Shown here: positions 1-8,233 of the stretch, piece after piece | Layout of the letters: every line of letters begins with the position of its first letter | Numbering within the stretch: position 1 is the stretch's first letter | Assembly: GCA_039188975.1 (NCBI GenBank) | Contig: JBCCYT010000001.1 | Coordinates: 27,885-91,884, forward strand | Origin: UBA11606 sp039188975 | GTDB lineage: Bacteria; Actinomycetota; Acidimicrobiia; Acidimicrobiales; Aldehydirespiratoraceae | Reading direction: 5' to 3' | Length of the DNA stretch: 64,000 nt | Translations under genes and position numbers: made by a program | Notes under the pieces: generated by a model | Seen by the model: the letters and a program-made list of their open reading frames with translations, nothing else | Databases searched by the model: none | Told to the model about the DNA's origin: nothing

Positions 1-82
1 GGCTGGCGATTGTTGATCCAGATCTGCTCGGACATACATCCAGTATGGAAGGCCGGGCCGCGCAAACGGCACACGGGCGGGA

Positions 83-1156
83 TCAGCGTCGACGGGGTGG
101 CTCGACGAGCTGGCGGCTGGCGCGGAGCTGGCCGCACGCGGCATCGATCTCGGTGCCGCGCGTGCGGCGAACGGTGGCGTTTGCCCCCCGGTCGTTCAGT
201 GCATCGCGGAATGCGTACACCCGGTCGAGGGGTGTTCCTCGGGTGAGGTAGCCCGGCGTCGGGTTGAGCGGGATCAGGTTGATGTGGGCCCGCAGGGAGC
301 GGGCGTAGTCGGCGAGTTCATCGACATCGGACGGTCGGTCGTTCACACCGTCGATCAGTGCCCATTCAAACGACAGACGCCGATTCGTGGCGTCCAGATA
401 TCGCTGGCAGGCTGCGGCGAGTCGATCGAGCGGATATCGCCGGTTGAGGGGCACGAGCTTCTCGCGGTCCGCGTCGTTTGCCGAATGCAGTGACACGGCC
501 AGATTCACCGGCAGCGCTTCTTCGGCGAGTCGTTCGATGCCCGGGACGACACCAACGGTGGAGATCGTGATGTGGCGGGCGCCGATGCCGAGGTCGCGGT
601 TGATGCGTTCGACGGCCGCCCAGGTGCGGTCGTAGTTCGCGAACGGTTCGCCCATTCCCATGAACACGATGTTCGACACTCGGCGAGGCGCTGATTGGCG
701 GCGGGCGCGCACGATCTGCTCGACGATCTCACCGACCGACAGGTGTCGATCGAACCCGGATTGGCCGGTGGCGCAGAAACTGCAGGCCATCGCACATCCA
801 GCCTGCGATGACACACACACCGTCGTACGGTCGTCGTAGTGCATCAGCACGGTTTCGATCGTGCGGTCGTCGTGGAGCCGCCACAGCCATTTGACCGTGT
901 CGCCGTCGTCGCTGATGGACTCGTGTTCGGGGGTGAGCCCCATCGGGAGTTGCTCGGCGAGCTGTGCTCGCAGCTTTTTGGGGACATTGCTGAGGGCTTC
1001 GAGATCGTCGCCTCGTTCGTGGAGCCCATTCCACACCTGGTCGATGCGGTATCGAGGTTCGCCGTCGAGCATCGAGGCGAGCTCATCGCGGGTTGGGTCG
1101 TAGCGAAGCACCGGTGCGTCGCGGCGCGAGCGCCCAGCGATTTGCAGCGTCGTCAT
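83..1156 (-). CDS. rlmN: 23S rRNA (adenine-2503-C2)-methyltransferase RlmN
   Basis: Radical-SAM enzyme that methylates C2 of A2503 in 23S rRNA, and A37 of some tRNAs, in the cytoplasm. The iron-sulfur ligands are C121, C125 and C128 (CAMACSFC), GMGEP follows near 167-171, and the C-terminal cysteine that forms the transient adduct is C341 in AACGQL. At 357 residues the length is normal for the family. The ATG at 1156 is preferred over an in-frame start at 1285 because it makes a 4-base ATGA overlap with the mshD stop, and because the extra 43 residues are Arg-rich and lie inside mshD. It is the translationally coupled second gene of a two-gene unit. Bases 1-82, beyond its stop, hold nothing I can support. 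Confidence 0.95.
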   Translation of the reverse strand: MTTLQIAGRSRRDAPVLRYDPTRDELASMLDGEPRYRIDQVWNGLHERGDDLEALSNVPKKLRAQLAEQLPMGLTPEHESISDDGDTVKWLWRLHDDRTIETVLMHYDDRTTVCVSSQAGCAMACSFCATGQSGFDRHLSVGEIVEQIVRARRQSAPRRVSNIVFMGMGEPFANYDRTWAAVERINRDLGIGARHITISTVGVVPGIERLAEEALPVNLAVSLHSANDADREKLVPLNRRYPLDRLAAACQRYLDATNRRLSFEWALIDGVNDRPSDVDELADYARSLRAHINLIPLNPTPGYLTRGTPLDRVYAFRDALNDRGANATVRRTRGTEIDAACGQLRASRQLVEPPRRR

Positions 1157-1887
1157 CGGCGGAGCGCGTAGGCGCGGTCGGTGTGGTGTCGACGGAAGCC
1201 GATCGCTTCGTAGGTGGCGTTGGCGGGTTCGTTGTCGGACTCGACGTACAGCATGCCGTCGGCAAGTCCTTGCTCGGTCAGCCACTCGAGGCCGGCGAGC
1301 GTCATGGGTTTTCCGAGCCCGCGGCCGTGGTGGTCGGGGTCGATCGCGATCACATAGATCTCGCCGAGGTTTGGTTCGACGTCACGATGGATCTTGGTCC
1401 AGCAGTACCCGACGAGCGCATCGGTTTCGGCGTCGTGGAGCAGGCGAAAGCCGTCGGCAGAGAACCAGGGTTCGGCCATCGTGCGTTCGACGGCGGCGTG
1501 GGTGAGGCCGCCTTGCTCCGGGTGCCAGTGAAAGGCGCGATTGTTGACCTGGACGAACGCGTCGAGGTCGTCGAGGGTGAAGGCGCGGGTGGTGAGTCCG
1601 CTCGGGGCGGCGGGAAGGTCACAACGCAGCTGCCACAGATCTCGGTAGGGCGCAAAGCCGAGTCCGGTTGCTGCGTCGTGGGCGGCATCGTCGACCTCTC
1701 GGATCCACAGCTGGACGTCGCCGTCTTCGGCGGTCGCGAGCGGGCCTTCGATCGCTGCGGTGACGTCAGCGCCGCGTCGATGCTCAGAGACGACGATCGA
1801 CCAACGAAAGTCGCCGTCGTTGGGGCCGTCGAGGGTTGCGATCACGACGGTCAGGCTAGCGACCAGACCCGGTGAGACCCGTGGCAT
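1153..1887 (-). CDS. mshD: mycothiol synthase MshD (short N-terminal half)
   Basis: Last step of mycothiol synthesis: acetyl transfer from acetyl-CoA to Cys-GlcN-Ins. The C-terminal GNAT domain is textbook MshD, with NNRAFHWHPEQGGLT at 115-129, YCWTK at 161-165, GEIYVI at 175-180, the acetyl-CoA loop HHGRGLG at 186-192 and LYVESDN at 213-219. MshD proteins normally carry two GNAT domains and about 300 residues. Here there are 244, so the N-terminal domain is clearly shortened, yet the linker pattern (LGFAPYRDLWQLRCDLP, 76-92) is kept. The start is the first ATG; I see no clear ribosome binding site or -10 box in front of it. Its stop overlaps the rlmN start. The gene implies that this cell uses mycothiol, an actinobacterial thiol. 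Confidence 0.9.
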   Translation of the reverse strand: MPRVSPGLVASLTVVIATLDGPNDGDFRWSIVVSEHRRGADVTAAIEGPLATAEDGDVQLWIREVDDAAHDAATGLGFAPYRDLWQLRCDLPAAPSGLTTRAFTLDDLDAFVQVNNRAFHWHPEQGGLTHAAVERTMAEPWFSADGFRLLHDAETDALVGYCWTKIHRDVEPNLGEIYVIAIDPDHHGRGLGKPMTLAGLEWLTEQGLADGMLYVESDNEPANATYEAIGFRRHHTDRAYALRR

Positions 1888-2039
1888 CTCGGACCTGAAC
1901 CTCGTCTAGGGGCGATGGACCACGTTTATCGCCGCAAAATAGGGCACTACGTCACTGTCTCACCACACAGCGTGGATTTGTGGAGAAAAATGCCCACCAG
2001 TTGTCACCAGTGTCGACAAAGCCTTGCTATGGTCACGGA

Positions 2040-2144
2040 CCTGGCTGAGCACCCGCCGCTCGGCCCTGAGGTGACACGAGGGATCCGCCGCCCTGTGTCG
2101 CCGGCGGCCACCTCCGTCACCGGAGGTGGCCGCTTTCCATTTTT
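2040..2144 (+). ncRNA. candidate structured small RNA, family not recognised
   Basis: Between mshD and the next gene the plus strand can form three consecutive hairpins and then a U-rich tail. The first is small (GAGC 2047-2050 with GCTC 2058-2061). The second pairs GGTGACAC plus AGGG (2070-2077, 2079-2082, one bulged G) with CCCT plus GTGTCGCC (2091-2102, one G-U pair). The third is the terminator at 2104-2133. A -10-like TATGGT lies at 2028-2033, about 7-8 bases before the proposed 5' end, but no good -35 is spaced to fit it. No plus-strand gene lies nearby upstream that would need this terminator. I do not recognise an Rfam-type family; the ends are inferred. Confidence 0.5.
2104..2144 (+). 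terminator. strong intrinsic terminator without an obvious gene
   Basis: A perfect 13-bp stem, GCGGCCACCTCCG (2104-2116) with its complement at 2121-2133, a 4-base TCAC loop, and the tail TTTCCATTTTT at 2134-2144. The U-tract is on the plus strand only, so it does not serve the minus-strand gene at 2205-2396. Confidence 0.8.
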
Positions 2145-2204
2145 GCGTCCGCATCGCCATCAGCGTCGGCGGTAGACCGCCCGGCCGAGACGACGATCGC
2201 GAGG

Positions 2205-2396
2205 TCAGTCGAGCGCGCGAGCAACGTCGCGGAGCCGGCGCTGCGCAGTGACCAAGCTCCGCTCGATCTCGTGGAGGCGCGACACGATGGGATCGTCTGG
2301 ATCGATCCCTCGTCGTTCCGCAACGGCGGCCACTCGCTGAGTGAGGTCGCTGACGACGGTGGTGATGGAGGAGAGTTCAGCGGCGTCGGAATCCAT
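2205..2396 (-). CDS. small helical protein, function unknown
   Basis: 63 residues, unrecognised. The sequence has heptad-like hydrophobic spacing through VVSDLTQRVAAVAERRG and IVSRLHEIERSLVTAQRRL, as in a short coiled coil, with IDPDDP at 31-36 as a probable turn between two helices. The start is the only ATG that leaves the hisD promoter free, and the two genes are divergent, 58 bases apart. A longer reading from 2681 would run through hisD antisense and is unlikely. No ribosome binding site is evident. It may be a small dimeric or regulatory protein, but nothing in the sequence fixes a role. Confidence 0.5.
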   Translation of the reverse strand: MDSDAAELSSITTVVSDLTQRVAAVAERRGIDPDDPIVSRLHEIERSLVTAQRRLRDVARALD

Positions 2397-2442
2397 GCGG
2401 CAGTGTGCCCGGAAATCAACCGGGACCGGATCCCCGCAGCGG

Positions 2443-2448
2443 TAGCGT
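2443..2448 (+). promoter_or_regulatory. -10 box of hisD (leaderless)
   Basis: TAGCGT ends 6 bases before the GTG of hisD. There is no room for a ribosome binding site, so the mRNA probably begins at the start codon. Confidence 0.6.
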
Positions 2449-2454
2449 GGCGGG

Positions 2455-3744
2455 GTGCTTCGCCGCATCGACCTCCGTGGCTTCGAAGGTGACCTCATCG
2501 AGGTCCTTCCCCGGCCTGCGCCGCCGTCCGGTGGTCCCGTCGATGCGGTGCGAGAGATCCTCGCCGCAGTGGAAGCGCGGGGCGATGCCGCAGTGCGGGA
2601 GTACACCCAGCGTTTCGATTCTGTCGACCTCGAGTCGTTGGTCGTCGACCAGGCCGATCTGGCCGATGCCGTCGATCGCATCGACCCCGCCGTGCGCGAT
2701 GCCCTGGAGCTGGCGGCCCGACGGGTTGGGACCTACCACGAAGCGCAGATGCCGTCTGACATCGTGGTGCAGCAGCCAGGCATGTCGATCCGAGGCTTGC
2801 ACCGACCGGTCGATCGTGCGGCGTGCTACGTACCCGGCGGTCGAGCCGTGTATCCGTCGACGGTGCTGATGACGGTCGTTCCTGCTCGGGTCGCCGGGGT
2901 CGACGAGATCGTCGTGTGCGTCCCGCCGGGGCCGGACGGAAAGGTTCCCGACGTCGTCTTGGCTGCTGCGTCGATCGCCGGAGCTCACGAGGTCGTGTCG
3001 GTGGGCGGCGCCCAGGCCATCGGCGCAGTGGCGTTTGGGACCGAGTCGGTGAAGCCGGTCGATGTCATCGTTGGTCCCGGGAACGTGTTTGTTGCGCTGG
3101 CCAAGCAAGAGGTCGCAGGACGTGTCGGTGTTCCGTCGTCGTTCGCTGGCCCCTCCGAGGTCGTCGTGGTCGCGGACGGCACCGACCCGGTCGACTACGC
3201 CGCCATCGACGTGATTTTGCAAGCCGAACACGGCCCTGACGGCTTGGCGTGGTTCGTCACCTGGGACGAAGCGGTTGCCGACGCCGTCACCGCATCGATC
3301 GAGCGGCTGGTCGCCGACGCGCCCCGCCGTGCCGACATCGAGTCGACGCTGTCGTCATCGGGAGTTGTGGTCGTTGCGTCCGGACCGGAGCAGGCCATGG
3401 CGGTGTCCAACTTCATTGCGCCGGAACACCTCGAACTGCAAACGGCCGACAATGAAGCGCTGATCGCCATGGTGCGCCACGCGGGTGCCGTCTTTGCCGG
3501 TTCCCACGCACCAGCCTCGCTCGGCGACTACGCCGCGGGGCCGAGCCATGTCTTGCCCACCAATGGCACCGCCCGCTTCGCGAGCGCCCTGACGGTCCAC
3601 GACTTCATGAAGGACCTCCACGTCGTCACGGTCGAGCCGGAGGGGCTCGATGCGCTCGGCGACGCCGTCGAGACGCTGGCGGGTGCGGAGGGGCTCGATG
3701 CCCATGCGGCATCGATTCGTTTGCGGCGAGGCGCACGCTCGTGA
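2455..3744 (+). CDS. hisD: histidinol dehydrogenase
   Basis: Zinc enzyme that makes the last two oxidations of histidine synthesis, histidinol to histidinal to histidine, using NAD. It has 429 residues, the usual size. Recognisable blocks in order are CYVPGGRA, PGNVFVALAKQEVAGRVG, FAGPSEVVVVAD, the metal-ligand region LQAEHGPDG, and EHLEL near the C-terminus, followed by GSHAPASLGDYAAGPSHVLPT. It is the first gene of the hisDCBHAF operon, with a GTG start and a 4-base overlap with hisC. The -10 box directly upstream suggests that this is where the operon is transcribed from. I see no leader peptide or T-box in front of it. Confidence 0.96.
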   Translation: MLRRIDLRGFEGDLIEVLPRPAPPSGGPVDAVREILAAVEARGDAAVREYTQRFDSVDLESLVVDQADLADAVDRIDPAVRDALELAARRVGTYHEAQMPSDIVVQQPGMSIRGLHRPVDRAACYVPGGRAVYPSTVLMTVVPARVAGVDEIVVCVPPGPDGKVPDVVLAAASIAGAHEVVSVGGAQAIGAVAFGTESVKPVDVIVGPGNVFVALAKQEVAGRVGVPSSFAGPSEVVVVADGTDPVDYAAIDVILQAEHGPDGLAWFVTWDEAVADAVTASIERLVADAPRRADIESTLSSSGVVVVASGPEQAMAVSNFIAPEHLELQTADNEALIAMVRHAGAVFAGSHAPASLGDYAAGPSHVLPTNGTARFASALTVHDFMKDLHVVTVEPEGLDALGDAVETLAGAEGLDAHAASIRLRRGARS

Positions 3745-4811
3745 GCCGCCCGACACCGCGCGAGTCGGTCGCGCTGATGGCCGGTTACCACTCGCCTCAG
3801 ATCGACGTCGACGTTCGCCTCAACACCAACGAGAGCCCAGAGCCCCCGCCGGCCGGCTTCGCCGAGGCGGTCGCGCAGCGTGTGGCATCCATCGACTGGC
3901 ACCGGTACCCCCAGCGCGCCGCACGCGAACTGCGCCGGCGTATCGGCTCGACGTACGGCCTCGAACCGGGGCAGGTGTTTGCCGCCAATGGCTCCAACGA
4001 GGTTCTCCAGACGCTGCTGTTGACCTTCGGCGGGCCGGGTCGCTCGGCGGCGATGTTCGAGCCGACCTATGCCCTCCACAGCCACCTGAGCCGCATCACC
4101 GGCACGACGGTGCATGAAGGTGAACGTGGTGAGGACTTCTCGCTCGATCTCGAGGCGGTCGAACGCGTCATCGTCGACCATCGACCCAACATCGTGTTCC
4201 TGTGTTCGCCGAACAACCCGACCGGTGTTGTCGATCCGGAATCCGCTCTCCGCCACACCCTCGAACTCGTCGCCGCTCACGACGGCCTGCTGTGTGTCGA
4301 CGAGGCCTACGGCCAGTTCTCAGACTTCTCCGCCGTGTCGATGCTGGGCGATGACGTGCCGTTGGTCGTCAGCCGTACCTACTCCAAGACGTGGGCCATG
4401 GCGGCGGTGCGTCTCGGGTATCTCCTCGCACCGACCTGGATTGTCGACGAACTCGAAAAGGTCGTGCTGCCGTACCACCTCGATGCGATGACCCAGATCG
4501 CCGGGGAAGTTGCGCTCGACCATCTCGACGCGATGCACGCCAGAGTCGCCCGCCTCGTCGAAGAACGCGGCCGGCTCGTTGCGGGACTGTCCGACCTACC
4601 GCTCGATGTCTGGCCGTCGGGTGCCAACTTCGTGTTGATTCGCCCGCAGACGATGGCTGGCCAAGATCTCTGGCACGCCCTCACCGAGCACTCCGTTCTC
4701 GTTCGGAACTGCTCGTCGTGGCCGCGTCTCGACGGCTGCCTCCGCATCACCATCGGTACGCCCGACGAAGATGATCACCTTCTCGCCGCCCTCTCGGAGA
4801 TTCTGTCATGA
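3741..4811 (+). CDS. hisC: histidinol-phosphate aminotransferase
   Basis: PLP-dependent class I/II aminotransferase that converts imidazole-acetol phosphate and glutamate to histidinol phosphate. It is 356 residues long. Family marks are LNTNESP at the N-terminus, FAANGSNEVLQTL, FLCSPNNPTGVV, CVDEAYGQF and the PLP lysine in SRTYSKTWAMAAVRLGY. The GTG start lies inside the last codons of hisD (GTGA overlap), so translation is coupled. The stop overlaps the hisB ATG in the same way. Confidence 0.95.
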   Translation: MSRPTPRESVALMAGYHSPQIDVDVRLNTNESPEPPPAGFAEAVAQRVASIDWHRYPQRAARELRRRIGSTYGLEPGQVFAANGSNEVLQTLLLTFGGPGRSAAMFEPTYALHSHLSRITGTTVHEGERGEDFSLDLEAVERVIVDHRPNIVFLCSPNNPTGVVDPESALRHTLELVAAHDGLLCVDEAYGQFSDFSAVSMLGDDVPLVVSRTYSKTWAMAAVRLGYLLAPTWIVDELEKVVLPYHLDAMTQIAGEVALDHLDAMHARVARLVEERGRLVAGLSDLPLDVWPSGANFVLIRPQTMAGQDLWHALTEHSVLVRNCSSWPRLDGCLRITIGTPDEDDHLLAALSEILS

Positions 4812-5398
4812 CCCGTACTGCGACCTACCAGCGCAACACCAAAGAGACAGAGATCGACATCGTGCTCGATCTCGACGGATCTGGAACAACCGACATCGAA
4901 ACGGGCCTACCGTTCTTCAACCACATGCTCGACCAGCTCGGCCGGCACGGCGGTTTCGATCTGAAAGTCCATGCAGCCGGGGATCTCGACATCGATGCCC
5001 ACCACACGGTGGAGGATGTCGGGATCGCACTCGGCGAGACGTTCCGGCAGGCCTGGGGCGACAAGCGCGGGGTTCGCCGCTTCGCGTCCAACACGGTGCC
5101 GCTCGACGAGGCGGCGGTCGAGATCATCCTCGACCTGTCCGGACGGCCCTACATGCACTACGACGTCGAGTTTCCGGGCGAGAAGATTCTTGGTGATCCG
5201 CCGTTTGACCCGCAGCTGATCGAGGAGTTCTGGCGCGCGTTCGTCATGTCGTCGAGCATCACGCTGCACATCGTCTTGCAGCGAGGCAAGAACACACACC
5301 ACATCATCGAGGCGAATTTCAAGGGCGTCGCACGGGCGCTGCGCGACGCGGTTCGAGTCGAGGGCGAAACACTGCCCTCGACCAAGGGAACGCTCTGA
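4808..5398 (+). CDS. hisB: imidazoleglycerol-phosphate dehydratase
   Basis: Manganese enzyme for the sixth step of histidine synthesis, dehydration of imidazole glycerol phosphate. At 196 residues it is the monofunctional form, without the phosphatase domain fused to it in Escherichia coli. The two metal-binding His-rich motifs are present: FFNHMLDQLGRHGGFDL and AHHTVEDVGIALGE in the first half, and GKNTHHIIEANFKGVARALR in the second. The start is ATG in an ATGA overlap with hisC. A 22-base gap without a strong ribosome binding site separates it from hisH, the only real gap in the his operon. Confidence 0.96.
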   Translation: MTRTATYQRNTKETEIDIVLDLDGSGTTDIETGLPFFNHMLDQLGRHGGFDLKVHAAGDLDIDAHHTVEDVGIALGETFRQAWGDKRGVRRFASNTVPLDEAAVEIILDLSGRPYMHYDVEFPGEKILGDPPFDPQLIEEFWRAFVMSSSITLHIVLQRGKNTHHIIEANFKGVARALRDAVRVEGETLPSTKGTL

Positions 5399-5420
5399 GC
5401 AACGCGGACGGGATGACACG

Positions 5421-6050
5421 GTGAGCGACGCGCCCAAGATTGCGATCCTCGATTACGGCATCGGGAATCTGCACTCCGCGCACAAGGGCTTTGCCCATGC
5501 TGGCGCCGACGCTCGGCTGACCTCGAACCCAACGGAGATCGAGGCGGCGGACGGCGTGGTGCTACCGGGTGTTGGCGCATTTGGTCCGTGCGTGGAGGCC
5601 ATCCGTGCCGCGGGGCTCGACGAGGTCGCCCAGGAGCGCATCGACGCCGGTGTGCCGTTCTTTGGCATCTGTGTCGGCATGCAGGTCATGTTCGCCAGCT
5701 CCGACGAGTCACCGGGCGTGGACGGGCTGGGGGTGTTCGCCGAGACGATCCGACTCATTCCCGACACCGTCAAGCGGCCCCAGATGCAATGGAACGTGGT
5801 GCGACCAACAGTGCCTGACCATCCCATGTTCGCCGGGCTCGACGACGACGCCTGGGTCTACTTCGTGCACAGCTACGCCGCCGACCACGGCCCCGACGTC
5901 ATCGCCACCTGTGACTACGGAGCCGACCTCGTTGCCGCAGTCGGCCGAGGCCCGGTGTGGGCTGCGCAATTCCATCCCGAGAAATCAGGGCGCAACGGCG
6001 TGCAGATCGTTCGCAACTTCGTCGACGCCGCCCGAAAGGCAACGTCGTGA
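5421..6050 (+). CDS. hisH: imidazole glycerol phosphate synthase, glutaminase subunit
   Basis: Class I glutamine amidotransferase. It releases ammonia from glutamine and passes it to HisF to make imidazole glycerol phosphate and AICAR. It is 209 residues long. The nucleophile is C84 in GICVGMQ, and the His-Glu pair is in FHPEKSG near 186-192. The N-terminal DYGIGNLHS and LPGVGAFG (oxyanion strand) are typical of HisH. The start is GTG. Its TGA shares one base with the ATG of hisA (TGATG). The partner hisF lies two genes downstream in the same operon. Confidence 0.95.
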   Translation: MSDAPKIAILDYGIGNLHSAHKGFAHAGADARLTSNPTEIEAADGVVLPGVGAFGPCVEAIRAAGLDEVAQERIDAGVPFFGICVGMQVMFASSDESPGVDGLGVFAETIRLIPDTVKRPQMQWNVVRPTVPDHPMFAGLDDDAWVYFVHSYAADHGPDVIATCDYGADLVAAVGRGPVWAAQFHPEKSGRNGVQIVRNFVDAARKATS

Positions 6051-6781
6051 TGCACCTGTTCCCTGCCATCGACCTTCGTGACGGCAAGTGCGTGCGCTTG
6101 CACCAGGGCGACTACGCCCAGGAGACCGTCTACGGCGATGACCCGGTCGCTCAGGCCGAGGCGTTTGCCGAGGCCGGCGCCGGCTGGATTCACGTCGTCG
6201 ACCTCGACGCGGCCCGAACCGGCGTGCCCGAGAACCGAGCAACCGTTGCCGCCATCGCGGCGGCGGTCGACGTACCCGTGCAGACCGGTGGCGGCGTTCG
6301 CAACCGAGAAGCAGCGCTGGCGCTGTTCGCCGCCGGTGTCGAACGAGTCGTGATCGGCACCGCCGCGCTCAGCGACCCCGATTTCGTGCGCGATCTCGCC
6401 GCCGACCATCGCGTCGCAGTCGGGCTCGATGCAAAGGCAGGCGAGGTCGCCACCGATGGTTGGTTGGTCGGCAGTGGCCGCACGGTGCTCGATGTCGCCC
6501 GCTCGTTCGCCGACGCAGGCGTCGATGCGTTCGTGGTGACCGACATCTCCCGCGACGGCACCCTCGAAGGACCCGACCTGGCCGGCTTGCGTGACGTTGT
6601 CGAAGCAACGCCCGTCGACGTCATCGCCAGTGGCGGCGTCGGCACCCTCGAGGACCTTCGATCACTGACGGAGATCGAAGCCGGAGGCCGGCGCCTCGCG
6701 GGCGCGATCACCGGCAAGGCCATCTACGAAGGACGGTTCACCGTCGCCCAAGGGGCAGCGATGCTGAGAGGTGACGCATGA
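6050..6781 (+). CDS. hisA: ProFAR isomerase HisA
   Basis: Beta-alpha barrel enzyme that isomerises ProFAR to PRFAR. It is 243 residues long with the two half-barrel phosphate and acid-base signatures: LFPAIDLRDGKCVRL at the N-terminus (D8) and VGLDAKAG in the middle, plus GGGVRN and ASGGVGTLEDL for phosphate binding. In many actinobacteria the gene in this place is PriA, which also does the TrpF reaction. A separate trpF is present 11.5 kb away, so this copy is probably HisA only. The ATG at 6050 is chosen because it abuts the hisH stop; the frame is open further upstream but only inside hisH. Confidence 0.93.
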   Translation: MHLFPAIDLRDGKCVRLHQGDYAQETVYGDDPVAQAEAFAEAGAGWIHVVDLDAARTGVPENRATVAAIAAAVDVPVQTGGGVRNREAALALFAAGVERVVIGTAALSDPDFVRDLAADHRVAVGLDAKAGEVATDGWLVGSGRTVLDVARSFADAGVDAFVVTDISRDGTLEGPDLAGLRDVVEATPVDVIASGGVGTLEDLRSLTEIEAGGRRLAGAITGKAIYEGRFTVAQGAAMLRGDA

Positions 6782-7557
6782 CCGTCCGAGCCATCCGAGT
6801 GATCCCGTGCCTCGACGTCGACGAAGGTCGCGTGGTCAAGGGCGTCAACTTCGTCGACATCCGCGATGCAGGCGACCCGGTCGAGCTCGCGGCTCGCTAC
6901 GACGACCAAGGCGCCGACGAGCTCGTGTTTCTCGACATCACCGCCTCGTCGGGCGAACGCGACACCACGGTCGAGATGGCCCGAGCGGTTGCCGAACAGG
7001 TCTTCATCCCATTCACGATCGGCGGTGGCATCCGTACCGTCGACGACGCTCGGCGCCTCCTCATGGCCGGCGCCGACAAGGTCTCGATCAACACCGCCGC
7101 GGTCACGCGGCCCGCGCTCGTCGGCGAGATCAGCCGGGAGTTCGGAGCCCAGTGTTGCGTTGTGGCGATCGACGCTCGGTCGAACGACGACACCGAGTCG
7201 GGGTTCGAGGTCTTTACCCATGGCGGCCGGACCCGCACCGGAATCGACGCTGTCGCGTGGGCGAGAGAGGTCGTCCGGCTCGGCGCTGGCGAAATCCTGC
7301 TCACCTCGATGGATCGTGATGGCACAAAGGACGGTTTCGACCTCCCGCTCACAAGCGCGATCTCTGAAGCGGTCGACGTTCCCGTCATCGCCAGCGGGGG
7401 CGTGGGGAACCTGCAACATCTCGTCGATGGCGTGACCGAGGGTGGCGCCGACGCCGTGCTCGCCGCCAGCATCTTTCACTTCGGCGAACACACGGTCGGC
7501 GAGGCGAAGAGGGCGATGCTTGCCGCGGGCGTGACGGTCCGCCCGCCCGGCGCCTAA
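6778..7557 (+). CDS. hisF: imidazole glycerol phosphate synthase, cyclase subunit
   Basis: Barrel subunit that uses ammonia from HisH to close the imidazole ring and split off AICAR. It has 259 residues. The catalytic aspartates are in IPCLDVDEGRVVKG (D11) and CVVAIDARS. GGGIRTVDDA and ASGGVGNLQHL bind the two phosphates of PRFAR, and LLTSMDRDGTKDGFD matches the family. An ATGA overlap with hisA closes the operon. Only 34 bases separate the stop from the convergent hydrolase gene, and no clear terminator hairpin is visible there. Confidence 0.96.
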   Translation: MTVRAIRVIPCLDVDEGRVVKGVNFVDIRDAGDPVELAARYDDQGADELVFLDITASSGERDTTVEMARAVAEQVFIPFTIGGGIRTVDDARRLLMAGADKVSINTAAVTRPALVGEISREFGAQCCVVAIDARSNDDTESGFEVFTHGGRTRTGIDAVAWAREVVRLGAGEILLTSMDRDGTKDGFDLPLTSAISEAVDVPVIASGGVGNLQHLVDGVTEGGADAVLAASIFHFGEHTVGEAKRAMLAAGVTVRPPGA

Positions 7558-7591
7558 CCGCAGCCAGCGCCCACGCCCGTCGAATGTGCGG

Positions 7592-8203
7592 TCACGCAAC
7601 CGCTGCCCGTACGGCTTCCTCGACGGGCCCGAGCCGACCCTGGAAGAAGTGGTCGGCCGCGCCAATGGCGACGATGTCGGTTGCGATCCAACCGTCGGTC
7701 GCACGTTCCACGTCGCGGGCGGTTCGGAACTGGTCGCCCGTGGCCGCGATGAGTGTCTTGGAGCGACCGTCGGACGCCGCCGCGAACGACCCAAAGACCG
7801 ACAAGACCGGTGCGACGGTGACCCAACGTTCGACACGGGGATCGTCCACGGACAAGGCCACGTCAGCGCCGAAGGAATAGCCAGCCACCACCAGCGGCTG
7901 ACCCGGCACGGCGACCGCATCGATCGCAGCGACCAGGTCGAGCTGCTCAGGCTCTCCGCCACCGTGCTCGCCGGCACTCCCGCCAGTCCCGCGAAAGTCG
8001 AACCGCAAGGCCCGATACCCCGCCTCGACGAGCGCCCTGCTGATCGCAGCCACAACCGAATCGTGGCGCGACCCGCCATACAACGGGTGCGGGTGACACA
8101 CCACCGCAGCACCGGTCGGATCAGCTCGCGACACCACATCACCCTCGAGCGACACACCGTCGATCGTCTCGAAGCGAAGGGTCTCCACGTCGACACGTTC
8201 CAT
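7592..8203 (-). CDS. alpha/beta hydrolase (dienelactone/KANL3-Tex30-like)
   Basis: 203-residue alpha/beta-hydrolase fold protein. Visible are HPHPLYGGSRHD after strand 3, FDFRGTGGSAGEHGGGE, the nucleophile elbow GYSFGA and a C-terminal GAADHFF that supplies the catalytic His. The HPHP motif with GGS is typical of a small family of uncharacterised bacterial hydrolases, so the substrate is unknown; an ester or thioester is likely. It is divergent from the GroES-type gene with only 30 bases between the two start codons, and the two -10 boxes overlap, so their expression is probably linked. Its 3' end faces hisF. Confidence 0.75.
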   Translation of the reverse strand: MERVDVETLRFETIDGVSLEGDVVSRADPTGAAVVCHPHPLYGGSRHDSVVAAISRALVEAGYRALRFDFRGTGGSAGEHGGGEPEQLDLVAAIDAVAVPGQPLVVAGYSFGADVALSVDDPRVERWVTVAPVLSVFGSFAAASDGRSKTLIAATGDQFRTARDVERATDGWIATDIVAIGAADHFFQGRLGPVEEAVRAAVA

Positions 8204-8209
8204 CCCGAA

Positions 8210-8215
8210 ACGGTA
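8210..8215 (-). promoter_or_regulatory. -10 box of the hydrolase gene (leaderless)
   Basis: Read on the minus strand, TACCGT ends 6 bases before the ATG at 8203. It lies within 10 bases of the divergent groES box in the direct repeat GGTAGCGGTAGC. Confidence 0.5.
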
Positions 8216-8219
8216 GCGG

Positions 8220-8225
8220 TAGCGT
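8220..8225 (+). promoter_or_regulatory. -10 box of the GroES-type gene (leaderless)
   Basis: TAGCGT ends 8 bases before the GTG at 8234, the same hexamer as at hisD. Confidence 0.5.
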
Positions 8226-8233
8226 TACCCGCC

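Noticed and set aside
1960..2040. DnaA-box-like strings (GTGGATTTGTGG type) suggesting an origin
   Set aside because: Only loose matches, no cluster of boxes, no dnaA or dnaN nearby.
1915..2175. 86-codon frame through the structured RNA
   Set aside because: It would run through the terminator stem, has Arg-rich low-complexity coding at the end and no start signal; His codons are not clustered, so it is not a his leader peptide.
2040..2454. Attenuator control of the his operon by the upstream terminator
   Set aside because: A divergent gene and a separate -10 box lie between the terminator and hisD, so the hisD transcript does not pass through the hairpin.
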